From DATAEY01 sp045805565 (GTDB lineage: Bacteria > Actinomycetota > Thermoleophilia > Solirubrobacterales > Solirubrobacteraceae), in assembly GCA_045805565.1 (NCBI GenBank), contig JBJMKZ010000030.1, positions 1 to 60,160 on the forward strand: DNA of 60,160 nucleotides. Reading direction: 5' to 3'. The notes under the pieces were generated by a model. It saw only the letters and a list, made by a program, of their open reading frames with translations. It did no database searches and was not told the origin of the DNA. Each line of letters opens with the position of its first letter. Within the stretch, counting starts at the first letter, position 1. This document shows, one piece after another, positions 8,821 to 16,949 of this stretch. The position numbers and the translations under genes are program-made.

Positions 8821-10433
8821 GCCCGGCCGGCGCGCGTGCCCCGGACCGCTCCCGGGAGGCGGTCGCGGCGGGGCTGCATGCCGAGCTCGAGCGAGTCGAC
8901 CAGCGCCTCCCACGACGCCTCGATGACATTCTCGGAGACCCCGATCGACCCCCACACCTCGGTGCCGTCGGAGGCGTCCAGGAGGACCCGGGTGACCGCT
9001 CCCGTCCCCTTGGCCTCGTCGAGGATGCGGACCTTGAAGTTGACCAGGTCGATGTCGTCGAGGTGCGGATGGATCTCGGCGATGGCCGAGCGCAGCGCGC
9101 GGTCCAGCGCGTGGACCGGACCGTTGCCCTCGGCGGTGCGGACGTAGCGCTCGCCGTCGACCCAGATCTTGATCGTGGCCTCGGTCTCCGCCCTGCCGTC
9201 GGCCCGCTTCTCGACGATCGTCCGCCACGACTCCAGGCGGAACAGGGGCTCGTACTCACCCGTCTCCTTGCGCAGGAGCAGCTCGAACGACCCGTCGGCC
9301 GCCTCGAAGTGATAACCGCGGTGCTCGAGATCCTTGACGCGTTCGACCACGCGCTGGGCCGCCTCGTCGCCGATCTCCAGGCCCGCGGCGTCGGCGCGGG
9401 CCCTGACGGTGCCCTTCCCCGACAGCTCCGAGACCAGCAGGTCGCGCGAGTTGCCGACCAGCCCGGGATCCACGTGCTCGAAGGTGGCGGGATCGGCGCT
9501 GACCCCGGCGACGTGCATGCCGCCCTTGTGTGCGAAGGCGTTCTTGCCGACGTAGGGCTGGTCGGGATCCGGAGTCAAGTTGAGCAGCTCGGCCACGAAG
9601 TGCGCCGTCGCGGTCAGGGAGGCGAGCTGCTCGTCCGACAGGCAGCGGCGGCCGAGCTTGAGCTGGAGGGCAGGGATGATCGAGACCAGGTTGGCGTTCC
9701 CGCAGCGCTCGCCGTAGCCGTTGATCGTGCCCTGGACGTGGCCGGCGCCCGCGGCCACGGCGGCGAGCGAGTTGGCGACGCCGCACGCGGCGTCGTTGTG
9801 GCAGTGGATCCCGACGCCCGCGCCCGAGGAGGCCAGCGCCTCCACGGCGTCACGGGTGGCGGACTCGACCTGGTGGGGCAGCGACCCGCCGTTGGTGTCG
9901 CACAGCACCACGGTCTGGGCCCCGGCCTCCGCCGCCGCCCGCAGGCACCGCAGCGCATACTCCCGATCCGCGCGGTGCCCGTCGAAGTAGTGCTCGGCGT
10001 CGTAGACGACCCGCTTGCCCTCGCCGACCAGGAAGGCGACCGACTCGGCGATCATCCGCAGGTTCTCCTCGGGGTCGACGCGCACGACCTTGTCCAGGTG
10101 AAGGGTCCAGGTCTTGCCGACCAGCGTGCAGACCGGGACGACGCAGTCGGCGAGCACCCGCAGCGCGGGATCGGCGTCCGCAGCGGTGTCGCGCCGGCGC
10201 GTCATGCCGAATGCGGCCACCTCGGCGTGCGACAGCCGCTCCTGCGCCAGCAGCTCGAACAGCTCGAGCTCCTTGGGGTTGGAGGCCGGCATCCCGGCCT
10301 CCACCAGGTCGATCCCGAGCTCGTCGAGGCGCTGGACGACGCGCAGCTTCTCGCCGGCGGACAGCGACATGCCCTCGCCCTGCATGCCGTCGCGGAGCGT
10401 GGTGTCGTATAGCTGGACGGGATCGGCGGTCAT
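8817..10433 (-). CDS. cimA: (R)-citramalate synthase
   Basis: Condenses pyruvate with acetyl-CoA to give (R)-citramalate, the entry to threonine-independent isoleucine synthesis. 538 residues, the CimA/TIGR00977 length, with an HMGL-like TIM barrel followed by a LeuA dimerisation/allosteric domain. Visible motifs are DTTLRDGMQGEG at residues 10-21, EHYFDGHR, VLCDTNGG, the metal-binding HCHNDAACGVANS, and GKNAFAHKGGMH. It resembles the CimA subgroup more than 2-isopropylmalate synthase, which is present separately as leuA. A ribosome-binding-like AAAGGA precedes the ATG. LeuCD and LeuB encoded just upstream also serve this pathway. Confidence 0.95.
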   Translation of the reverse strand: MTADPVQLYDTTLRDGMQGEGMSLSAGEKLRVVQRLDELGIDLVEAGMPASNPKELELFELLAQERLSHAEVAAFGMTRRRDTAADADPALRVLADCVVPVCTLVGKTWTLHLDKVVRVDPEENLRMIAESVAFLVGEGKRVVYDAEHYFDGHRADREYALRCLRAAAEAGAQTVVLCDTNGGSLPHQVESATRDAVEALASSGAGVGIHCHNDAACGVANSLAAVAAGAGHVQGTINGYGERCGNANLVSIIPALQLKLGRRCLSDEQLASLTATAHFVAELLNLTPDPDQPYVGKNAFAHKGGMHVAGVSADPATFEHVDPGLVGNSRDLLVSELSGKGTVRARADAAGLEIGDEAAQRVVERVKDLEHRGYHFEAADGSFELLLRKETGEYEPLFRLESWRTIVEKRADGRAETEATIKIWVDGERYVRTAEGNGPVHALDRALRSAIAEIHPHLDDIDLVNFKVRILDEAKGTGAVTRVLLDASDGTEVWGSIGVSENVIEASWEALVDSLELGMQPRRDRLPGAVRGTRAGRA

Positions 10434-10568
10434 GGGTTCCTTTCGTGCGGGGACGGAATTCCGATGGCGGCTGGGTCAGCGCCCGGCCGCACCGGTAATT
10501 CGCGTGCACGAGGGAAGCCTGTGCATGACGTCCGACAGGCTACCGCGCCGCCGACGCGGAGCGGCGGC
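10434..10568 (-). other. ilvE-cimA gap with two successive hairpins
   Basis: The 135-nt gap contains a 7-bp stem GCCGCCG/CGGCGGC at 10547-10568, directly after the ilvE stop, and a second 7-bp stem AGCCTGT/ACAGGCT (10516-10522 with 10535-10541). Neither is followed by a U tract. They could be processing or attenuation signals, or mRNA 3'-end protection. No Ile/Val/Leu-rich leader peptide is visible here. Confidence 0.4.
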
Positions 10569-11504
10569 CTAGCCCGCGGTCGAGGGAACCCTCACCACGT
10601 CGAGCCACTCGCGATAGCGCTCGGCGCGACCGTAGAGGGCGTCCTCGAACACGGCCTGGACCTCGCGCGTGATGGCGCCGGGCTCCCCGCCGCCGACCGG
10701 GTGGTCGTCGACCTCGCGCACCGGCACCAGCTCCGCAGCGGTCCCGGTGAGGAACACCTCGTCGGCGAGGTAGAGCTCCGCGCGCGCGATGTCCCGCTCG
10801 ACCACCTCGTGGCCCAGATCGCGTGCGATCTGAATCGCCGACCGGCGGTTGATGCCGTCGAGGATGCTGGCCGTGGGCGGTGGGGTGATGATGACCCCGT
10901 CCCGGACCACGAAGATGTTCTCGCCCGAGCCCTCGCAGACGTTGCCCGCGGCGTCGAGGAGGATGGCCTCCTCGTAGCCGGCCTTGTGGGTCTCGATCTT
11001 GGCCAGCACGCTGTTGAGGTACTGGCCGCACGCCTTGGAGCTCGGGATCAGCGAGTCCGCCGAGATGCGCCGCCAGGACGACACCTTGGCCCGCACTCCG
11101 TGGCGCTTGCTCTCCTCGCCCAGGTAGGCGCCCCAGCTCCAGACGGCGATCGCGACCTCGACCGGCGCCTCCAGCGGATACAGGCCCATCTGCCCGTACC
11201 CCCGATAGACGACCGGTCGGATGTAGCAGGAGGCCAGGCCGTTTCGGCCGATCAGCTCGTGCGTCGCGCCCCGGAGCTCCTCCAGCGTGTAGGGAACCGG
11301 CATGTAGTAGAGCTGGGCGGAGCGGAACAGCCGGTCGAGATGGTCGCGGTGGCGGAAGATCGCCGTCCCCTGCGCGGTCTCGTAGGCGCGGATCCCCTCG
11401 AACACCCCCGTCCCGTAGTGGAGGCCGTGGGTGAGGACGTGGATCCGGGCGTCCTCCCACGCCACGAACTCCCCGTTCATCCAGATGAGCTCGGCTTGCT
11501 CCAC
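10569..11504 (-). CDS. ilvE: Branched-chain amino acid aminotransferase (class IV)
   Basis: Transfers the amino group for the last step of leucine, isoleucine and valine synthesis. 311 residues, typical of the short bacterial IlvE type. HGLHYGTGVFEGIRAY lies at 26-41, the PLP lysine is Lys157 in IPSSKACGQYLNS, and EGSGENIFVV follows near residue 195. It sits 10 bp after the leuB stop in the leu block. A class IV D-amino acid aminotransferase or aminodeoxychorismate lyase is less likely given the context and the GVFEGIR motif. Confidence 0.95.
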   Translation of the reverse strand: MEQAELIWMNGEFVAWEDARIHVLTHGLHYGTGVFEGIRAYETAQGTAIFRHRDHLDRLFRSAQLYYMPVPYTLEELRGATHELIGRNGLASCYIRPVVYRGYGQMGLYPLEAPVEVAIAVWSWGAYLGEESKRHGVRAKVSSWRRISADSLIPSSKACGQYLNSVLAKIETHKAGYEEAILLDAAGNVCEGSGENIFVVRDGVIITPPPTASILDGINRRSAIQIARDLGHEVVERDIARAELYLADEVFLTGTAAELVPVREVDDHPVGGGEPGAITREVQAVFEDALYGRAERYREWLDVVRVPSTAG

Positions 11505-11514
11505 TGTGGCTCCT

Positions 11515-12540
11515 CTACAGGTGACTCAGCACCGACGCGGTGGCCTCGGCCGTGGTGGCCGACCCACCGAGATCCGGCGTGCGGACGCCGGCGTCCAGCG
11601 CGCGATCGACGGCCGATTCTAGAGCGGTCGCCTCGTCGTGCATACCGAAGCCGTGGCGAAGCATGAGCGCGGCCGACAGCAGCATGGCGAGCGGATTGGC
11701 GATGCCGCGCCCCGCGATGTCGGGGGCCGAGCCGTGCACCGGCTCGAAGACGCCCGGGCCGCCGGAGCCGAGGGAGGCGCTGGGCAGCATCCCGATCGAG
11801 CCGGTCAGCATCGCCGCCTCGTCGCTGAGGATGTCGCCGAACATGTTCTCGGTGACGATCACGTCGAAGTGGCGCGGAGCCGCGATCAGCTGCATGGCGG
11901 CGTTGTCCACCAGCAGATGCTCGAGCGCGATGTGCGGGAACTCGCGATCGTGGAGCCGGTGGACCGTCTCCCGCCACAGCCGCGAGGTCTCCAGGATGTT
12001 GGCCTTGTCGACGCTGGTAACCCGGCTGCGGGCCGCCTCGAATGCGGTTCTCGCGATCCTGTCGATCTCCGCCACCGTGTAGTCGCAGGTGTCGAACGCC
12101 CGCCCGTCCTCGCGCCCGCGCGCCCCGAAGTAGATCCCGCCGGTGAGCTCGCGCACCACGAGCAGGTCGGTGCCCTCGATGCGCTCGCGCCTCAGCGGGC
12201 TGGAGTCGTACAGCGCCGGCGGCGGGCGGATCGGCCGCAGGTTGGCGTACAGCCCCAACCCCTGGCGCAGCCCCAGCAGACCCTGCTCGGGGCGGGGCGC
12301 CTGGGGGTCGGTGGTGTCCCACCTGGGTCCGCCGACCGCGCCCAGCAGGACCGCATCGGCGGCCCGGCAGCGGTCCAGCACCTCGTCGCGCAGCGCCGCC
12401 CCGTGCCGATCGATCGAGGCGCCGCCGAACGCGTACTCCTCGAACTCGAAGTCGCCTAGGCGCGGCAGCGCCTCCCGCGCGCACGCCATGACCTCGGGGC
12501 CTATCCCGTCGCCGGGAAGGACGACGATGCGCTTGGCCAT
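11515..12540 (-). CDS. leuB: 3-isopropylmalate dehydrogenase
   Basis: NAD-dependent oxidative decarboxylation of 3-isopropylmalate; with citramalate-derived substrate it also serves isoleucine synthesis. 341 residues. It opens with the family start VVLPGDGIGPEVM. LLGAVGGPRWD follows near residue 70, then the Arg-rich substrate loop RPEQGLLGLRQGLGLYANLRP. The metal and cofactor blocks TENMFGDILSDEAAM and EPVHGSAPDIAGRGIANP are complete. It lies 43 bp downstream of leuD and 10 bp upstream of ilvE. Confidence 0.97.
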   Translation of the reverse strand: MAKRIVVLPGDGIGPEVMACAREALPRLGDFEFEEYAFGGASIDRHGAALRDEVLDRCRAADAVLLGAVGGPRWDTTDPQAPRPEQGLLGLRQGLGLYANLRPIRPPPALYDSSPLRRERIEGTDLLVVRELTGGIYFGARGREDGRAFDTCDYTVAEIDRIARTAFEAARSRVTSVDKANILETSRLWRETVHRLHDREFPHIALEHLLVDNAAMQLIAAPRHFDVIVTENMFGDILSDEAAMLTGSIGMLPSASLGSGGPGVFEPVHGSAPDIAGRGIANPLAMLLSAALMLRHGFGMHDEATALESAVDRALDAGVRTPDLGGSATTAEATASVLSHL

Positions 12541-12583
12541 CAGGCGCCGCGCGCCGCGTCCGGAGCGCGAATGGTGGCCGGGC

Positions 12584-13144
12584 TCACAGTGCCGTCGTGA
12601 GGGGGCCGGCGCGCTGGCGCTCGCGCTCGTAGCGGGCGATCTCCTCCTCGCGCTCCAGCGAGATGCCGATGTCGTCGAGGCCGTGCATCAGGCGGCGCCT
12701 GAGGTCGGAGTCGATCTCGAATCCGACCTTACGGCCGGAGTGCTCGACCTCCTGGGCCTCGAGGTCGATCGCCGCCTGCGCCGCGTCCATCACCGCGCGC
12801 ACCTCCGCCTCGGGCAGGACGACCGGCAGCAGGCCGATCTTGGTGCAGTTCGAGTAGAAGATGTCGGCGAAGCTCGGCGCCACGATGGCCCGGAACCCGT
12901 AGTCCTGCAGGGCCCAGGGCGCGTGCTCGCGCGAGGAGCCGCACCCGAAGTTGCGCCCGGTGGCCAGGATCGGATTGCGCGGCAGCTCCCAGCCCGGCTC
13001 GTTCGCCCAGTCGTGGAAGAGGAACTCGCCGAAGCCCGTCCGCTCCACCCGCTTGAGGAACTGCTTGGGGATGATCTGGTCGGTGTCGACGTCGGAGCGG
13101 TCGAGGACGCTGACGCCGCCGCGGACGGTCGTGACCGGCTCCAC
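12584..13144 (-). CDS. leuD: 3-isopropylmalate dehydratase small subunit
   Basis: Small swivelling subunit of isopropylmalate isomerase, partner of LeuC. 186 residues. Key signatures are DVDTDQIIPKQFLK near residue 18, the GRNFGCGSSREHAPWAL block near 62, and FADIFYSNCTKIGLLPV near 90. The GTG start lies 2 bp after the leuC stop. A much longer in-frame opening continues upstream, but it is an antiframe of leuC with no homology. The same dimer is needed for the CimA route to isoleucine. Confidence 0.95.
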   Translation of the reverse strand: MEPVTTVRGGVSVLDRSDVDTDQIIPKQFLKRVERTGFGEFLFHDWANEPGWELPRNPILATGRNFGCGSSREHAPWALQDYGFRAIVAPSFADIFYSNCTKIGLLPVVLPEAEVRAVMDAAQAAIDLEAQEVEHSGRKVGFEIDSDLRRRLMHGLDDIGISLEREEEIARYERERQRAGPLTTAL

Positions 13145-13146
13145 GC

Positions 13147-14535
13147 CTAGCCCTCCCACCCTCTGATGTCCACGAAGTGGCCCTCCAGCGCCGCCGCGGC
13201 GGCCATCTGCGGCGAGACCAGGTGAGTTCGCCCGCCGCGTCCCTGGCGTCCCTCGAAGTTGCGGTTGGAGGTTGAGGCGCAGCGCTGGCCGGGAGCCAGG
13301 ATGTCGGGGTTCATCCCCAGGCACATCGAGCAGCCCGCCCCGCGCCAGTCGAAGCCGGCGTCGATGAACAGCTGGTGCAGACCCTCCGCCTCGGCCTGGG
13401 CCTTCACCTGCTGGGAGCCCGGCACGACCATGGCGTCGACGCGGTCGGCGACGCGCCGCCCGGCCACCACCTCGGCGGCCGCCCGCAGGTCGCCGATGCG
13501 CGAGTTGGTGCACGAGCCGATGAACACCCGGTCGAGCTCCACCTCCCGCATAGGGGTTCCCGGCTCTAGGTCCATGTAGCGCAGGGCGCGCTCGGCAGCC
13601 TCCCGGCCGGCCGGCGAGTCGAAGTCGTCCGGCGACGGGACGCGCTCGGTGACCGGGACGACCATCCCGGGCGTGGTCCCCCAGGTCACGAGCGGCGACA
13701 GCGCCCCTGCGTCCACGACGATCTCGCGGTCGAACCTCGCGCCGGGGTCGGTCCGCAGCTCGCGCCATGCCTCGACGGCGGCGGCGAAGTCGGCCGGGGC
13801 GCCCGGACGGTCCTCGATCCACTCGAAGGTGGTCTCGTCGGGCGCCACCATCCCGGCGCGTCCGCCGCCCTCGATGGTCATGTTGCAGACGGTCATCCGG
13901 GCCTCCATCGACAGGCTCTCGATGACCGGCCCCGCGTACTCGACCACGTGTCCGACCGCCCCGTCGGTCCCCATCTGGCCGATCGTGCCGAGGATCAGGT
14001 CCTTGGCGGTCACGCCGAAGCCGAGCTCGCCCTCGTAGCGGATCCGCATCGCCCGCGGCTTGCGCTGGGAGAGGCACTGGGTGGCGAGGACGTGCTCGAC
14101 CTCGCTGGTGCCGATCCCCAATGCCAGCGCTCCGAACGCCCCGTGCGTGGCGGTGTGCGAGTCGCCGCACACGACGGTCATACCGGGCTGGGTGAGCCCG
14201 AGCTCGGGTCCGATCACGTGGACGATCCCCTGGCGGCTGGAGCCCAGCGAGTAGACCGGAATGCCGAACTCGGCACAGTTGCGCTCCAGCGTCTGCACCT
14301 GCACGCGCGAGAGCTCGTCGCGGATGCGGGCGGCGACGGGCGTGCCGTCGGTGGGGACATTGTGGTCGGCGGTGGCGAGCGTGCGGTCGGGACGGCGCAC
14401 CCCGCGCCCCGCGAGGCGAAGGCCCTCGAACGCCTGCGGGCTGGTCACCTCGTGGACCAGGTGCAGATCCACGTAGAGCAGCCCGGGCGCCACCTCGTGG
14501 GCCTCCCAGATCTTGTCGAACAGAGTCCTGGCCAT
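13147..14535 (-). CDS. leuC: 3-isopropylmalate dehydratase large subunit
   Basis: Aconitase-family [4Fe-4S] enzyme that isomerises 2- to 3-isopropylmalate (and citramalate to methylmalate). 462 residues, complete. The start MARTLFDKIWEAHEV is canonical. GDSHTATHGAFGALAFG-like sequence lies near 135. The cluster cysteines are in GSCTNSRIGD and in GCSMCLGMNPD near the C-terminus. The ATG overlaps the stop of the upstream HTH-cupin regulator (ATGA), so the enzyme is translationally coupled to that regulator. Confidence 0.97.
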   Translation of the reverse strand: MARTLFDKIWEAHEVAPGLLYVDLHLVHEVTSPQAFEGLRLAGRGVRRPDRTLATADHNVPTDGTPVAARIRDELSRVQVQTLERNCAEFGIPVYSLGSSRQGIVHVIGPELGLTQPGMTVVCGDSHTATHGAFGALALGIGTSEVEHVLATQCLSQRKPRAMRIRYEGELGFGVTAKDLILGTIGQMGTDGAVGHVVEYAGPVIESLSMEARMTVCNMTIEGGGRAGMVAPDETTFEWIEDRPGAPADFAAAVEAWRELRTDPGARFDREIVVDAGALSPLVTWGTTPGMVVPVTERVPSPDDFDSPAGREAAERALRYMDLEPGTPMREVELDRVFIGSCTNSRIGDLRAAAEVVAGRRVADRVDAMVVPGSQQVKAQAEAEGLHQLFIDAGFDWRGAGCSMCLGMNPDILAPGQRCASTSNRNFEGRQGRGGRTHLVSPQMAAAAALEGHFVDIRGWEG

Positions 14536-15143
14536 CAGCTGCGCCGCAGCCCGGCGGTCACCACGGCGAGCAGCGTCGCCTCGTCCTGGCCCGGGTTCTC
14601 GAAGCGGTGGGGCAGATCGGCGTCGAAGGTCACGCAGTCGCCGGCGCCCAGCTCGTGCCGGTGGCCGTCGCAGACCAGCGCGACCGCGCCGCTCTGGACC
14701 AGCGCGGTCTCCCGGCTGCCGGGCTCGTGCATCGGCGGATCGCCGGGACCGCCGGTGGCCGCACCGGCCCCGAGTCGGTGCAGCGAGACCTCGGCGCGCA
14801 GTCCGGGCATCGGCGGGGTGAGCAGCTCGTAGCGGTGACCGCGGGCGCCCGCCGGGCCCTTGCGGCGTTCGTTGGCGCGCACCACGGTGACCGCCCCGTC
14901 CTCGTCGAGGCGCAGGAGCTGCGAAAGGCGCAGCTCCAGACCCCCGGCGATGCGGGCCGCGACCGCCAGCGTGGGACTGGTCTCACCGCGCTCGACCTGG
15001 GACAGCATCGGCGCGCTTACCCCGGAGCGGTCCGCGAGGTCGCGCAGCGACAGGTCCATCGCGTCGCGCAGGGCGCGGATGCGGGGCCCGACGTCGGTGA
15101 CGCGACCGTCGGCGTGGGCGATCTGGCTGGCGGCGAGCGCCAT
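14535..15143 (-). CDS. XRE-family regulator with C-terminal cupin domain, inside the leu block
   Basis: 202 residues. The N-terminal helix-turn-helix (about 18-75) has the XRE pattern IRALRDAMDLSLRDLA with MLSQVERGETSPTL. A C-terminal cupin (about 120-195) has GHRHELGAGDCVTF and a DLPHRFENPG block typical of small-ligand sensing. An ATG at 15143 fits better than the upstream GTG at 15167, because TAACGT, a -10-like box, ends 8 nt before it and a palindrome overlaps that box. It lies between leuA and leuC and its stop overlaps the leuC start. It is therefore a plausible local regulator of leucine/isoleucine genes; the ligand is unknown. Confidence 0.88.
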   Translation of the reverse strand: MALAASQIAHADGRVTDVGPRIRALRDAMDLSLRDLADRSGVSAPMLSQVERGETSPTLAVAARIAGGLELRLSQLLRLDEDGAVTVVRANERRKGPAGARGHRYELLTPPMPGLRAEVSLHRLGAGAATGGPGDPPMHEPGSRETALVQSGAVALVCDGHRHELGAGDCVTFDADLPHRFENPGQDEATLLAVVTAGLRRS

Positions 15144-15149
15144 ACATCC

Positions 15150-15165
15150 GTACGTTATCACGTAC
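15150..15165. promoter_or_regulatory. Palindromic operator candidate GTACGT-N4-ACGTAC over a -10 box
   Basis: A perfect 6+6 inverted repeat GTACGT TATC ACGTAC (plus strand). On the minus strand TAACGT (15157-15152), a TANNNT-type -10 box, lies within it, 8 nt before the ATG of the XRE-cupin gene. A dimeric HTH protein bound here would block transcription of its own gene and of leuCDB downstream. That role is inferred from position and symmetry. Confidence 0.6.
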
Positions 15166-15211
15166 AAGCGCGGGGACGCCTCGGCCGGAGCCGGGCGCCG
15201 GCACCGGGCGG

Positions 15212-16783
15212 CTAGGGAGCCTGCGCCAGCTGCGCCTCGGCCCGCTCGGCCTCCATGCGGGCACGGCGCCGGGCGGTCGACAGCGCGCGCGCGTACGCCC
15301 GCCCGGCGGCCTCGAGGATGTCGGTCGAGACGCCCTGGCCCGACGCCGACCGGCCCCCCAGCTCGATCACCACCGACACCTCTCCCAGGGCGTCCTGGCC
15401 GCCGGTGACCGCGTCGACGCGGAACTCGCGCAGCCTCGCGTCGGTCTCCGAGGCCGCGTTGATGGCGCGGAAGATGGCATCGACGGGACCGTCACCGGTG
15501 AACGACCCGCTTCGCTCCTCGCCCTCGGGTGTGGTGATGCCCACCGTGGCGTGGGGCGGGCGCCGGGACGAGGCCTCGACGTCGAACCACTCGAACGTGT
15601 ACGCGCCCAGGTCGTCGCGCAGCTCGTCGGTGACCAGCGCCTCCAGGTCCATGGCGGTCACCTGCTTCTTGCGGTCCGCGATCTCCTTGAAGCGCCGGAA
15701 CGCCTGGTTGAGCGCCTGCCCGGAGACCGGAAAGCCGAGCTCCTCGAGCGCCTGCTGCAGCGCGTGGCGGCCCGAGTGCTTGCCCAGGACGATGGAGTTG
15801 GCCTCGAGCCCGACCGTGCGCGCGTCCATGATCTCGTAGGTCGTGCGCTCCTTGAGGACGCCGTCCTGGTGGATCCCGGACTCGTGGGCGAAGGCGTTGC
15901 GGCCCACCACCGCCTTGTTGGGCTGCACCGGATACCCGGTCAGCCTCGACACCAGCCGGCTGGTGCGGGCGATCTCGGTGGTGACGATGCCGGTGTGCAG
16001 CCCGACGTCCGGCTGGCGCGTGTGCAGGAGCATCGCGATCTCCTCCAGCGAGGCGTTGCCGGCCCGCTCGCCGATCCCGTTCACCGCGCATTCCACCTGC
16101 CGCGCGCCGGCCAGCACGCCGGCGAACGAATTGGCCACCGCCAGCCCGAGGTCGTCGTGGCAGTGCACCGACACCACGACGTCCCGCAGGCCGGGAGCCA
16201 GCTCGTACAGGCGCTGCAGGTAGGCGGTGTACTCGTGCGGCATCGTGTACCCGACGGTGTCGGGGATGTTGATCGTCGTCGCGCCCTCGTCGATCGCGAT
16301 CTGGCATACCCGAGCGGTGAACTCGACGTCGGCTCGAGTGGCGTCCATCGGCGAGAACTCGACGTCGTCGACGTACTGCTTGGCATGTGCGACCGCGGCC
16401 CGCGCCTGACCCTCGACGTCGTCGCGCGTGCTCTGGAGCTGGTGGACGATGTGGATGTCCGAGGTGGAGACGAAGGTGTGGATTCGCGGCCGCTCGGCGT
16501 CGCGCACGGCGTTGTAGGCGGCGTCTATGTCGTCGGCGTGGGTGCGAGCCAGGCCGGCCACCACGGGACCCTCGACCGTGCGGGCGATCTCCTGGACCGC
16601 CTCGAAGTCACCCGGCGAGGTGATGGGGAACCCCGCCTCGATGACGTCGACCCCCAGCCGGGCCAGCTGCTGGGCGATCTCCAGCTTCTCGGCCGTGTTG
16701 AGCGAGATCCCGGGCGACTGCTCGCCGTCGCGCAGCGTGGTGTCGAAGATCAGTACGCGGTTGGGGTCTGGCGGGATGGTCAT
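15212..16783 (-). CDS. leuA: 2-isopropylmalate synthase
   Basis: Commits 2-ketoisovalerate and acetyl-CoA to leucine. 523 residues, the standard type I LeuA length. The catalytic barrel has FDTTLRDGEQSPG at 14-26, EAGFPITSPGDFEAVQ, the metal-binding HCHDDLGLAVANS, GIGERAGNASLEE, and GRNAFAHESGIHQDG. The C-terminal 120 residues are the LeuA allosteric domain where leucine binds. An AGGAG ribosome-binding site lies 4 nt upstream of the ATG. Expression is probably controlled by the leader peptide and RNA pairing at 16814-16908. The regulator gene follows after 68 bp. Confidence 0.97.
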   Translation of the reverse strand: MTIPPDPNRVLIFDTTLRDGEQSPGISLNTAEKLEIAQQLARLGVDVIEAGFPITSPGDFEAVQEIARTVEGPVVAGLARTHADDIDAAYNAVRDAERPRIHTFVSTSDIHIVHQLQSTRDDVEGQARAAVAHAKQYVDDVEFSPMDATRADVEFTARVCQIAIDEGATTINIPDTVGYTMPHEYTAYLQRLYELAPGLRDVVVSVHCHDDLGLAVANSFAGVLAGARQVECAVNGIGERAGNASLEEIAMLLHTRQPDVGLHTGIVTTEIARTSRLVSRLTGYPVQPNKAVVGRNAFAHESGIHQDGVLKERTTYEIMDARTVGLEANSIVLGKHSGRHALQQALEELGFPVSGQALNQAFRRFKEIADRKKQVTAMDLEALVTDELRDDLGAYTFEWFDVEASSRRPPHATVGITTPEGEERSGSFTGDGPVDAIFRAINAASETDARLREFRVDAVTGGQDALGEVSVVIELGGRSASGQGVSTDILEAAGRAYARALSTARRRARMEAERAEAQLAQAP

Positions 16784-16884
16784 GTCGCTCCTAGTTCGAA
16801 TCTCGTCCTGCGGCTTCTTCTCGGCTGGGTTCGCGGCTCCGCGGCCGCCACGCGCTATTCCCCCCGAAGGGGGAGGAGAAGAAG
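16784..16884 (-). promoter_or_regulatory. leuA leader RNA: attenuator-like pairing and UUCG hairpin
   Basis: Two structures are visible. First, a 6-bp stem TCCCCC/GGGGGA capped by a TTCG loop (16874-16859) overlaps the end of the leader peptide ORF. Second, the leader's Leu codons 9-11 (CTTCTTCTC, 16884-16876) are exactly complementary over 9 nt to GAGAAGAAG at 16822-16814, about 30 nt before the leuA ATG. GC-rich alternatives (GCGGC with two different GCCGC copies) lie between them. A ribosome stalled on the Leu codons would prevent the 9-bp pairing, as expected for attenuation. No U tract is seen, so the outcome could be Rho-dependent or translational. Confidence 0.6.
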
Positions 16885-16908
16885 GCGAAGGTCGAGCAGG
16901 CGCAACAC
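16855..16908 (-). CDS. Leucine-rich leader peptide upstream of leuA
   Basis: A 17-residue ORF, GTG start to TAG stop, reading MLRLLDLRLLLLPLRGE. Nine of 17 residues are leucine, four of them encoded by CTT, a codon seldom used in the neighbouring genes. It ends 71 nt before the leuA ATG. A -10 box TAGGCT lies 9 nt before the GTG, so the mRNA is probably leaderless and translated from its first codon. Composition, place and complementarity to downstream RNA make this an attenuation leader that senses charged tRNA-Leu. Leader peptides ahead of leuA are known in other Actinobacteria; this copy is identified here by reading the sequence. Confidence 0.75.
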   Translation of the reverse strand: MLRLLDLRLLLLPLRGE

Positions 16909-16917
16909 GGTCGGGTC

Positions 16918-16923
16918 AGCCTA
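16918..16923 (-). promoter_or_regulatory. Candidate -10 box of the leu leader (TAGGCT)
   Basis: TAGGCT on the minus strand ends 9 nt before the GTG of the leader peptide and 26 nt after the MDR reductase stop, so leuA has room for its own promoter. No clear -35 is visible. Confidence 0.45.
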
Positions 16924-16949
16924 CCAGCGCCCGCACGCCGGCGCGAGCG

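Noticed and set aside
10434..10518. Leader peptide before cimA (16-residue frame starting near 10518)
   Set aside because: It has only one Leu and one Ile and no alternative hairpins typical of attenuation.
16918..16946. Full -35/-10 promoter for the leu leader
   Set aside because: Only the -10 is convincing; nothing close to TTGACA lies 16-18 nt upstream, so I report the -10 alone.
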